Source: Desulfosporosinus fructosivorans
GTDB lineage: Bacteria; Bacillota; Desulfitobacteriia; Desulfitobacteriales; Desulfitobacteriaceae
Reading direction: 5' to 3'
Assembly: GCF_004766045.1 (NCBI RefSeq)
Contig: NZ_SPQQ01000003.1
Location: 496,001 to 560,000 of the forward strand
DNA length: 64,000 bases
The notes beneath the pieces are model-generated. The model was not told where the DNA came from, did not search any database, and saw only the letters and a program-made list of their open reading frames with translations. A program made the position numbers and the translations under genes. Of this stretch, positions 32,430 through 38,872 are shown one piece after another; position 1 is the first letter of the stretch, and each line of letters starts with the position of its first letter.

Positions 32430-33203
32430 TTAAACTCGATTAAAAAGATTAATCAAGATCAAAGGAAGCTCGAGACCAGCTATTAGAATATAATTCCTCA
32501 GGCTAATAGGATATTTCTTGGTAAGAACTTTAATTTCTCCCGTGTAACATCGAGCTGACATCGCATTATAAAGTTCTTGGGATTTCACAAAGACTTTGCC
32601 TAAGAGCGCAGAAAAGAGTCGACTCAGGGATCGATAGGAAACTTTCAGGGAGACGTACCCCGAACGTGATAATTGGGCTCGATGAATGGTGATGGCGGTT
32701 TCCATTAAGACAAATATAAACCGATAAACCAGCATCATTAATTCGGTGATAATGGCCGGGACTTTCAACTTGTGGAGTATTGAGATGATTTCAGTCATGG
32801 GGGTGGTGAGTGCTAGAAAATAAAGGCAGGAAACAGCCCCCAATGATCGTAGGAATAGGTGAATGGCTGTGATCAGATCAGGGTAGTAAATCCCAATGGT
32901 AAAGCCATACATGGTTTGAGAAATCCAAAATCCCGAAGGATTGGTTGAGATTGAAAAAGCAATGGTCAAGACACTTAAAAGGAGAAAAGAGAGGGGAATT
33001 AGCATCAGCTTGAGAAAAACCCGTACCGGGATGCCTGCCTTTGAAATTATTCCTCCAGCCATTAAGGTTAAGATGATGAGTGGGGTGATGACGGTAGGAG
33101 AGGTCAGACAAACTGTCATGGTACACACAGCAAAGACAGACTTTTCAGCAGGGTGTATTTTTTTAAGATTATTGCTGTAGGCATAAGAATCAATATTAAT
33201 CAT
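32430..33203 (-). CDS. cbiQ: Cobalt ECF transporter transmembrane subunit CbiQ
   Basis: A 257-residue ECF T-component with about five or six membrane helices. The cytoplasmic coupling region contains AQLSRSGYVSLK and the SARCYTGEI segment, matching the Ala-Arg-Gly-type motifs that contact CbiO. The ATG overlaps the cbiN stop (ATGA). It is flanked by two inverted copies of a palindromic repeat, one inside the cbiN 3' end and one after its own stop. Confidence 0.88.
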   Translation of the reverse strand: MINIDSYAYSNNLKKIHPAEKSVFAVCTMTVCLTSPTVITPLIILTLMAGGIISKAGIPVRVFLKLMLIPLSFLLLSVLTIAFSISTNPSGFWISQTMYGFTIGIYYPDLITAIHLFLRSLGAVSCLYFLALTTPMTEIISILHKLKVPAIITELMMLVYRFIFVLMETAITIHRAQLSRSGYVSLKVSYRSLSRLFSALLGKVFVKSQELYNAMSARCYTGEIKVLTKKYPISLRNYILIAGLELPLILINLFNRV

Positions 33204-33610
33204 GGCTGATCATCCAATCGTGAGACTCCCACTTCTCCAAGCGGGAGTGGGACTCCGTACTCTGCTTCAGTGGGGGGAGACTCCCCAGCCGAAGTCTCGA
33301 TGTTTAACTTTAGTTTAGCGAGTTCACTCTTACTTGCACTGTGTTTCCCTTTGACATACCCTAAATAATAAAAGACGAATCCGCTCCCGATGGCTGCCTG
33401 CAAGGCAAACAAGAAAGATTCAACTTCTCCGCTCGGTGGTTTCCAAAAGGGTTCAAACCAAGGCTTATAATCGGCATTGAGCGTGCTGATGGCGTCAGAT
33501 GCTTGAGTATCAGCGCCCGCGAATTCGGAAGTACGAGCAAGATATAGCGGAGCGAAGGCTAGTCCAATGACCAGAATTAATAATAGCCCATTCTTTGTCA
33601 TCAGTTTCAT
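33200..33610 (-). CDS. cbiN: Cobalt transporter accessory subunit CbiN with an unusual C-terminal extension
   Basis: A 136-residue CbiN; the usual length is about 90-105. Two membrane helices (about residues 7-25 and 65-85) flank an external loop with the conserved-looking FEPFWKPPSGEVESFLFALQ segment. CbiN couples with CbiM for cobalt capture. The last 25 or so residues (SPPTEAEYGVPLPLGEVGVS) are encoded by a palindromic repeat shared with 32330-32417, so the tail appears to have been added by insertion of that repeat. It overlaps cbiM and cbiQ by ATGA junctions. Confidence 0.85.
   Translation of the reverse strand: MKLMTKNGLLLILVIGLAFAPLYLARTSEFAGADTQASDAISTLNADYKPWFEPFWKPPSGEVESFLFALQAAIGSGFVFYYLGYVKGKHSASKSELAKLKLNIETSAGESPPTEAEYGVPLPLGEVGVSRLDDQP
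33215..33305 (-). repeat. Hairpin-ended repeat, copy A, within the 3' end of cbiN
   Basis: On the minus strand it reads AACATCGAGACTTCGG, a GGGGAGTCTCCCC inverted repeat, CACTGAAG, and then a CCCACTCCCGCTT...AAGTGGGAG hairpin. It aligns with copy B in inverted orientation. It lies wholly inside the cbiN coding frame and provides its C-terminal residues. Confidence 0.65.
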
Positions 33611-34392
33611 TCGCTTACCCTCCGTTTGGTCTTAGGTAGTTCTTTTCCAGTAAAGATCGCTAGAATTTGCAACTCTTTTTGACTGTAAGCACTAAGGATG
33701 TTAATCACCATGACGGTAAGGATACCTTCGCTGATGGCTAGTGGAACCTGAGTGAAGGCAAAAATACTCAGGAATTTAACGGTGGAAGCCATTACTCCTC
33801 CGGTTGCAGCGGGGAACGCTAATCCCAACTGAATAGCGGTGGTAACGTAGGTCATTATATTTCCTATAGTAGCGGCCAAGAAAACTGAAAGCCATAGAGG
33901 AGCCCCAAGTTTCTTGGCACCTTTATAGATGGCATAGGAGACAAAAGGACCAACAACCCCCATGGAAAATGTGTTTGCTCCGAGGGTCGTAATTCCCCCA
34001 TGGGCGAGTAGCACGGCTTGGAAGACTAAGACAATCATCGCTAAAACAGTCATCGCGGTTGGTCCGAACAGAATCGTACCAAGACCCACGCCTGTCGGAT
34101 GGGAGCTACTCCCGGTCACTGAAGGGATTTTCAAAGCAGACAAAACAAAGGCAAAGGCTCCGGCCATTCCGAGCAACATCTTTAAACTAGGATGGAGCGC
34201 GACTGTTTTCTTGATGGAACGTACTCCAGTAATCACAAATGGGATCATAGCAAGCCACCAGAAAGCGGCCCAGTTAAAGGGCAAGAAGCCTTCCATGATA
34301 TGCATCCCGTATGCGTCATTAGGAAAGAAGATATATACAGCAATAACGTAGGTTATTAATAAACTAATCATCTTAAGCTTACGAATGGTCAT
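33607..34392 (-). CDS. cbiM: Cobalt ECF transporter substrate-capture protein CbiM
   Basis: A 261-residue membrane protein. After a signal-peptide-like first helix comes the processed-type N-terminus MHIMEGFLP, in which the His following Met binds the metal. Later conserved segments include HGGITTLGANTFSMGVVGP. It binds Co2+ outside the membrane and works with CbiN, CbiQ and CbiO. AGGAGGAG precedes the ATG. It is the first gene behind a cobalamin riboswitch, so uptake is shut off when B12 is plentiful. Confidence 0.93.
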   Translation of the reverse strand: MTIRKLKMISLLITYVIAVYIFFPNDAYGMHIMEGFLPFNWAAFWWLAMIPFVITGVRSIKKTVALHPSLKMLLGMAGAFAFVLSALKIPSVTGSSSHPTGVGLGTILFGPTAMTVLAMIVLVFQAVLLAHGGITTLGANTFSMGVVGPFVSYAIYKGAKKLGAPLWLSVFLAATIGNIMTYVTTAIQLGLAFPAATGGVMASTVKFLSIFAFTQVPLAISEGILTVMVINILSAYSQKELQILAIFTGKELPKTKRRVSE

Positions 34393-34436
34393 TGTATTTC
34401 ACTCCTCCTGTTTATGTAGAACGAAGATTTAAATGG

Positions 34437-34476
34437 AACTAAAATAACCTCCTGCACTCAAAGGCAGGAGGTTATA
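34437..34476 (-). terminator. Riboswitch terminator ahead of cbiM
   Basis: AATAACCTCCTGC (34443-34455) pairs with GCAGGAGGTTAT (34464-34475) and gives a T-containing tail on the minus strand. It lies between the cobalamin riboswitch and cbiM, where the expression platform is expected. Confidence 0.8.
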
Positions 34477-34479
34477 AAT

Positions 34480-34700
34480 ATGTCTACAAAACATAGATAT
34501 CCTTACCTACTACCCATCCGTCGTGGGTGCTCAAGGTGAAGTCCAAAACGAGCAGGTTTCCTGGCTCTAGTTCATCATAGTCTTACGTCTTCCCAGATAA
34601 AATCCAGTGACATGTTGTAAGGCTACTCCCTATCACAGTGGCGGGACCGCGTCAGATTTAAGCTGACTTCCCTTTTAAACACTTTCTTTTACTAGAAGAA
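34480..34700 (-). ncRNA. Cobalamin (B12) riboswitch controlling cbiMNQO
   Basis: On the minus strand the leader contains GCCACTGTGATAGGGAGT and the B12 box AGCCAGGAAACCTGC, both hallmarks of the cobalamin riboswitch core, in the right order with about 85 nt between them. A terminator hairpin follows before cbiM. Adenosyl- or other cobalamin binding would favour termination and lower cobalt import. Confidence 0.93.
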
Positions 34701-34858
34701 AGTGTACTCGTTCTTAAGGCATTCAATTAATTATTTAAAGACTAGCATAGATAAATTTGTCTGTCAATGGGTTTTGGTTGAGGGTCTAGAGAGAAAGCAG
34801 AGGAGTAGAATAGTACAATAAGCACTCATTTACAAAAAAAGCTTGATAAGGAGCAGCT

Positions 34859-35290
34859 ATGACAATACTCACTCCCAGTTTAGAAGACTATTTGGAAGAG
34901 TTATATCGGTTTTCACTCTCTTCAGATTCCGTGCGAGTGACTGATATCAGTCATAAATTGGCAGTTTCTTTGCCCTCAGTTTCAAAAGCTTTGCATAAGC
35001 TTAAAAAGGGTGAGTTTATTACCTATCAACGATACGGAGAGATAATTCTTACAGAAAAAGGGAAACAACTTGGTGATTTCTTAGTAAAACGCAACCAGGT
35101 GTTACAGGAATTCCTGATTCTGATCCAAACTAACTGCGATATTGTAGCAGAAGCCGAAGCTATGGAACATTATCTTTCAGATACCACCATTCGCTCGATC
35201 CAAGCTATTGTTACTTTCCTTAAGCATAACCCAGAATGGCACAGGATTTTACTAGAACACATTGTATCTTCCAGTAAAACTGAATCATAA
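34859..35290 (+). CDS. DtxR/MntR-family metal-dependent regulator
   Basis: A 143-residue regulator with an N-terminal winged helix (SLEDYLEELYRFS, then VTDISHKLAVSLPSVSKALHKLKK) and a metal-binding dimerisation domain with EAEAMEHYLSD. There is no C-terminal SH3-like domain, so it is of the short MntR-like type. An AAGGAG site precedes the ATG. It lies beside the convergent feo operon, whose promoter carries DtxR-type boxes, so iron- or manganese-dependent control of feo is a reasonable inference. Confidence 0.88.
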   Translation: MTILTPSLEDYLEELYRFSLSSDSVRVTDISHKLAVSLPSVSKALHKLKKGEFITYQRYGEIILTEKGKQLGDFLVKRNQVLQEFLILIQTNCDIVAEAEAMEHYLSDTTIRSIQAIVTFLKHNPEWHRILLEHIVSSSKTES

Positions 35291-35309
35291 GGTATAATAT
35301 TAAATTGTG

Positions 35310-35352
35310 CCGAACCTACTAGTTTATAGAAGTGGGAGACTTTTTCTGGCAC
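35310..35352 (+). repeat. Degenerate palindromic repeat end behind the DtxR gene
   Basis: GAACCTACTAGTTTATAGAAGTGGGAGACTTTTT resembles the final hairpin of the repeat at 32330-32417, with a decayed left arm. It lies between the convergent DtxR and feoB genes and ends in a T-run, so it may be acting as a terminator. Confidence 0.45.
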
Positions 35353-35360
35353 TAGTTAAA

Positions 35361-36761
35361 TTAAGCCAAGCCTAAGAGGCGCACTACTTGAGTGAGAATG
35401 AAACAAACGGTAAATCCAATAAGGGTGGGAATCAGGAAAGATAGGAAGACCCATTTTTTACTACCTGTTTCCTTATAAGTGGTAAGCAATGTTGTAGCGC
35501 AAGGCCAATGAAGTAAGGAAAATAACATAACGTTAATCGCCGTTAACCAAGTCCATCCGTTCCTCACCAAGATATTCCTCAGCTCTTCTAAACTTGAGAA
35601 ATCTTGCAAAGCGCCAGTTGTAAGATAACTCATGATGAGAATTGGTAAGACAATCTCGTTGGCAGGTAGCCCCAGAATAAAAGCCATTAGGATAAATCCA
35701 TCGAGCCCGATTAAGTGTCCAAGCGGATTTAAAGCATGAGCCACAGTGGAGAGAATATTTTGTTCCCCAATATAAACGTTCGCTAAAATCCAGATCACGG
35801 CACCTGCTGGAGCGGCCACTATGATGGCACGTCTTAAAACAAATAAGGTGCGATCAATCATAGACCGGTAGATCACTGCTCCAAACTTTGGGCGACGATA
35901 AGATGGCAATTCTAAAACAAGGGAAGAGGGCTCACCTTTCAAAATTGTCACAGATAGGAACCAAGAGACTAACAAAGTAACCGCAATACCCAGCAAAATT
36001 ATTCCGGAAATGACCAAGGCGTTGATCAGTCCTGACAAGGATGCGACAGCACCGCCAATAAATATTGAGGAGATAGCGATTAAGGTTGGAAATCTGCCGT
36101 TACAAGGGACAAAGTTGTTAGTCAAAATAGCGATTAAGCGCTCGCGGGGAGAGTCGATAATTCTGCAGGAAGTAACTCCTGCGGCGTTACACCCGAACCC
36201 CATGCACATCGTCAGACTTTGTTTGCCACAGGCCTTTGCCTTTTTAAAAATATGATCTAGATTAAAGGCGATTCGAGGGAGATACCCTGAATCTTCCAAG
36301 ATGGTAAACAGGGGGAAGAAGATAGCCATAGGAGGTAACATCACGGCAACAACCCAGGCTAACGTACGATAAACGCCTAGGACAAGAACCCCATGTACCC
36401 AATCTGGTGCACCGAACCATTGGAACCAAAGAGTAAGCTGGTCTTGGAAAGCAAAGAGCCAGGTGGCAAGGAAGCTGGAAGGGACATTCGCCCCTTCTAT
36501 CGTTAGCCATAATACTCCGACCAATAAGAGCATCATGAGGGGATAGCCTAACCACTTGGAGGTTACAAAATTATCAATTGTATGATCGAAGCTTATTCGT
36601 TGCCTTCCCTTCCTGGAGAGAACTTGCTTGGTGATTTGTTCTGCATTTCCATAGATGTCGGCAACGATCTGGTCGCTGAAAGAATTGGGATAAGACATAC
36701 GAACATGTTCTGCCTCACACCAAACTTCACTTAGACTTCTTGTTGGTGTCATTGCGCACAT
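35361..36761 (-). CDS. feoB2: FeoB membrane (nucleoside-recognition/gate) domain, separate gene
   Basis: A 466-residue protein carrying only the membrane half of the ferrous iron transporter FeoB: about eight to ten helices with two Gate-domain repeats and family segments such as PLFTILEDSGYLPRIAFNLD and MGFGCNAAGVTSCRIIDSPR. The G domain is encoded by the preceding gene. An ATG at 36761 has GGGAGGGGG upstream; another ATG at 36752 overlaps the previous stop as ATGA. Good ribosome site and overlap suggest a stable gene fission, not a recent frameshift. Confidence 0.88.
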   Translation of the reverse strand: MCAMTPTRSLSEVWCEAEHVRMSYPNSFSDQIVADIYGNAEQITKQVLSRKGRQRISFDHTIDNFVTSKWLGYPLMMLLLVGVLWLTIEGANVPSSFLATWLFAFQDQLTLWFQWFGAPDWVHGVLVLGVYRTLAWVVAVMLPPMAIFFPLFTILEDSGYLPRIAFNLDHIFKKAKACGKQSLTMCMGFGCNAAGVTSCRIIDSPRERLIAILTNNFVPCNGRFPTLIAISSIFIGGAVASLSGLINALVISGIILLGIAVTLLVSWFLSVTILKGEPSSLVLELPSYRRPKFGAVIYRSMIDRTLFVLRRAIIVAAPAGAVIWILANVYIGEQNILSTVAHALNPLGHLIGLDGFILMAFILGLPANEIVLPILIMSYLTTGALQDFSSLEELRNILVRNGWTWLTAINVMLFSLLHWPCATTLLTTYKETGSKKWVFLSFLIPTLIGFTVCFILTQVVRLLGLA

Positions 36762-37522
36762 CTTGCCCCCTCCCAACCTTGGTTAACCCCAAGATAATTA
36801 GTTAAACTATCTAGAAAACTTCTGTCTCCGTCCAACAACCTCAAGGCGAGCCAGCGGGGGGATAATGCGTTGTTGGCGAGAGAGCCCACCAGGGGCAACA
36901 AGTATTTTACCGCTTTTTCCACTTCAGAGGAATAGACGATCTGACGGGGGTTTGTTTGCAAGGACCCCGTCGCAACTTGTAGTATTTTCTCTTGAAGTTC
37001 TGTAAGTCCTTCACCTTGGCGAGCGGCAGAAGCAACGACGGGTACGCCCAATTCGCGCTCCAAAGAAGGCACATCGATCATCAAACGTTTCTTTTGAGCC
37101 TCATCCATGAGATTTAGACAGACAATGACCTTGGGAGTTATTTCAAAGACTTGGAGAGCCAAGTTGAGATTTCTTTCAAGACAAGTTGCATCAAGGACGA
37201 CCACCGTTACATCGGGATTCGCGAAACACAGAAAGTCCCGTGCGATTTGTTCCTCCACAGTATGAGCTAGTAAGGAATAAGTACCCGGTAAGTCGACAAG
37301 TAGGAATGAGTGCTGCTGATATTGAAAGCCCCCTTGGGCATTATCCACCGTTTTACCAGGCCAATTCCCAGTATGCTGATGTAGCCCAGTTAGAGCGTTA
37401 AAAATTGTACTCTTTCCAACGTTTGGATTTCCTGCCAAAGCAACGCCGAACTGGCCATCTGCTAAGGAAATTCCAAACTGATCCTGCCATAATACCCTTT
37501 TCTGATCCATAGACAGATTCAT
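36749..37522 (-). CDS. feoB1: FeoB GTPase domain, separate gene
   Basis: A 257-residue protein holding the FeoB N-terminal G domain and helical regulator. G1 GNPNVGKST, G3 DLPGTYS and G4 NLMD are visible, and a short helical domain ends NYLGVNQGWEG. It lacks any membrane segment, so it must act with the next gene product. The ATG at 37522 overlaps the feoA stop as ATGA, with GGAGAGG eight bases upstream. Confidence 0.9.
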   Translation of the reverse strand: MNLSMDQKRVLWQDQFGISLADGQFGVALAGNPNVGKSTIFNALTGLHQHTGNWPGKTVDNAQGGFQYQQHSFLLVDLPGTYSLLAHTVEEQIARDFLCFANPDVTVVVLDATCLERNLNLALQVFEITPKVIVCLNLMDEAQKKRLMIDVPSLERELGVPVVASAARQGEGLTELQEKILQVATGSLQTNPRQIVYSSEVEKAVKYLLPLVGSLANNALSPRWLALRLLDGDRSFLDSLTNYLGVNQGWEGARCAQ

Positions 37523-37785
37523 ACACATTCCTCTCCATTCACTAGCTTTCTAACAAAGATCTGGGCAGCGTCTTCATTTCTCAAGGCAATGAGGGTTTCC
37601 CTCACTAGATATGCGGTCGGATCACCAGAAGGACCTCGTCGTATACAGCGGATCAACGTTCCAGGGACGATTCCCAGGTCGAGAATACGCCGCCTCAGTA
37701 GTCCACTCAATTCTAAGGATACGATCTGGCAGACAGAACCTGGAGATAGGGTTACTAACGGGTCGATTCGTTCTGCGTCCTTCAC
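37519..37785 (-). CDS. feoA: Ferrous iron transport protein FeoA
   Basis: An 88-residue SH3-like cytoplasmic protein that modulates FeoB. Features include ELSGLLRRRILDLGIVPGT and an ending with SGDPTAYLVRETLIALRNEDA, typical of FeoA. It is the first gene of the feoA-feoB1-feoB2 operon and lies just downstream of two DtxR-type boxes. Confidence 0.92.
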   Translation of the reverse strand: MKDAERIDPLVTLSPGSVCQIVSLELSGLLRRRILDLGIVPGTLIRCIRRGPSGDPTAYLVRETLIALRNEDAAQIFVRKLVNGEECV

Positions 37786-37803
37786 ACTATGTACCCCCTT
37801 TTA

Positions 37804-37857
37804 GTTATGCAAGCTAACTCACATTTTCAAACAATAGGTTAGCCATGGCTAACTTTC
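37804..37857 (-). promoter_or_regulatory. Two DtxR/IdeR-type iron boxes at the feo promoter
   Basis: GTTAGCCATGGCTAAC (37838-37853) is a perfect 16-bp palindrome close to the DtxR/IdeR consensus (TTAGGTTAGNCTAACCTAA). A weaker dyad GTTATGCAAGCTAAC lies at 37804-37818, next to the feoA start. Spacing of the centres is about 34 bp. The DtxR-family gene at 34859 is the natural candidate repressor. Confidence 0.7.
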
Positions 37858-38000
37858 GATAAAGTCAATTTTGAATATGTTATGTTGGGGAGATTTTTTT
37901 GCTACCCACAGGCTTATACTTCCTATAAGAAAGTGAGCGTTCAGAAAAAGTTGAACATCAAGATTTCGGTGACGAAAGCACCAGTACATGTGTTAAAAGT

Positions 38001-38058
38001 AAAAATAACACCAGTCAACGGAAGGCCAATTAGTTCCGTCGGCTGGTGTTATTTTTCT
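38001..38058. terminator. Strong hairpin between the feo promoter and the cytochrome gene
   Basis: AAAAATAACACCAG (38001-38014) pairs with CTGGTGTTATTTTT (38043-38056), with a second inner stem CGGAA/TTCCG. T-runs occur in both directions. No gene precedes it closely, so it may end transcription from an upstream unannotated transcript or shield the cytochrome gene. Confidence 0.65.
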
Positions 38059-38089
38059 TCTAACTAGAATTATAAACTAGAATTTCTAA

Positions 38090-38137
38090 ATGAAAAATTG
38101 AGCATCCTATATTATGATGAAAAATTGAGCGTCCTAT
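38090..38137 (+). repeat. Tandem 27-bp-period repeat before the cytochrome gene
   Basis: ATGAAAAATTGAGC-TCCTAT occurs twice, at 38090-38110 and 38117-38137, differing at one position and offset by 27 bp. It lies 40-87 bp before the cytochrome start and overlaps its probable promoter region. A binding-site pair or a relic of an insertion sequence are both possible. Confidence 0.45.
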
Positions 38138-38176
38138 TTATAGAATATAAGACAGGGGTATGTAAAAGGGGGAAAA

Positions 38177-38641
38177 ATGAAATCTTATTATAAAGGGTTG
38201 ATCATTCTTGTGTTAGTTATTCTAGCCCTCTACATTCCTTACCGATTCACCTATGCGTGGTTTACTGCTCCATCAGGGTGTTTAAAATGCCATGAAGTTA
38301 AAGCCTATCATGAATCATGGGAGAAATATCCCCACAAAAATATTGATTGCAGGAACTGTCACGAAACCAGAGGGCCCTTTCGGAGGTTAGATACAACATT
38401 TCGCGGATTAAAGGACCTTAGTAATCATATCAAGGGTGATTATCTTGCGATAAAGGCTGTTTACTACGACGCAAATTGCATCAACTGCCATACAGGCGAT
38501 TACAAGCCTGAGAGTCAAGCGCCACTTATGCCAAAAAACCACGCTAAGATAATTAAAAATGGCGACGGGTGTAACAATTGCCACAGAGATACGGGACATA
38601 AAAACGGTCTCGGCGTTGAAGCTAAGTTTGAAAATGATTGA
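38177..38641 (+). CDS. Membrane-anchored tetrahaem cytochrome c, NapC/NrfH-like
   Basis: A 154-residue protein with one N-terminal membrane helix (about residues 5-27) and four CxxCH haem sites: CLKCH, CRNCH, CINCH and CNNCH. Additional His residues could serve as distal ligands. NapC/NrfH proteins pass electrons from menaquinol to extracytoplasmic reductases. This one is slightly shorter than usual NapC and has no partner reductase gene nearby. It is monocistronic with a strong terminator. Confidence 0.85.
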   Translation: MKSYYKGLIILVLVILALYIPYRFTYAWFTAPSGCLKCHEVKAYHESWEKYPHKNIDCRNCHETRGPFRRLDTTFRGLKDLSNHIKGDYLAIKAVYYDANCINCHTGDYKPESQAPLMPKNHAKIIKNGDGCNNCHRDTGHKNGLGVEAKFEND

Positions 38642-38658
38642 ATTAAGTCAATTGCCGA

Positions 38659-38708
38659 ATGATACACATAAAAAAAGACACTTGGTGTCTTTTTTTATGT
38701 GTATCATT
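38659..38708. terminator. Long perfect terminator after the cytochrome gene
   Basis: ATGATACACATAAAAAAAGACAC pairs with its exact complement around TTG, giving a stem of about 23 bp with a T-run inside the right arm. It stands 18 bp after the cytochrome stop. Confidence 0.88.
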
Positions 38709-38872
38709 ATTGATTCATCTTAGTTGATGAGTTCACGGTTCTGGTCTAGAATTAACGTGTCGATATGATTGTATCTATTATTTGAGTAGAGTTTCGGTGA
38801 GGCGGACTCTGAAGGAAACTATGATATAATTGTTGAAGGTTAGCAGTCGTCATAGTTATAGGAGTGGATACC

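Noticed and set aside
32330..33305. The repeats considered as a CRISPR array
   Set aside because: Only two long copies exist, in opposite orientation and 900 bp apart with a gene between them. There are no regularly spaced short repeats or cas genes.
37882..38067. 61-codon plus-strand frame upstream of the cytochrome gene
   Set aside because: The frame runs through the terminator hairpin at 38001-38058, lacks a ribosome site, and overlaps a repeat fragment.
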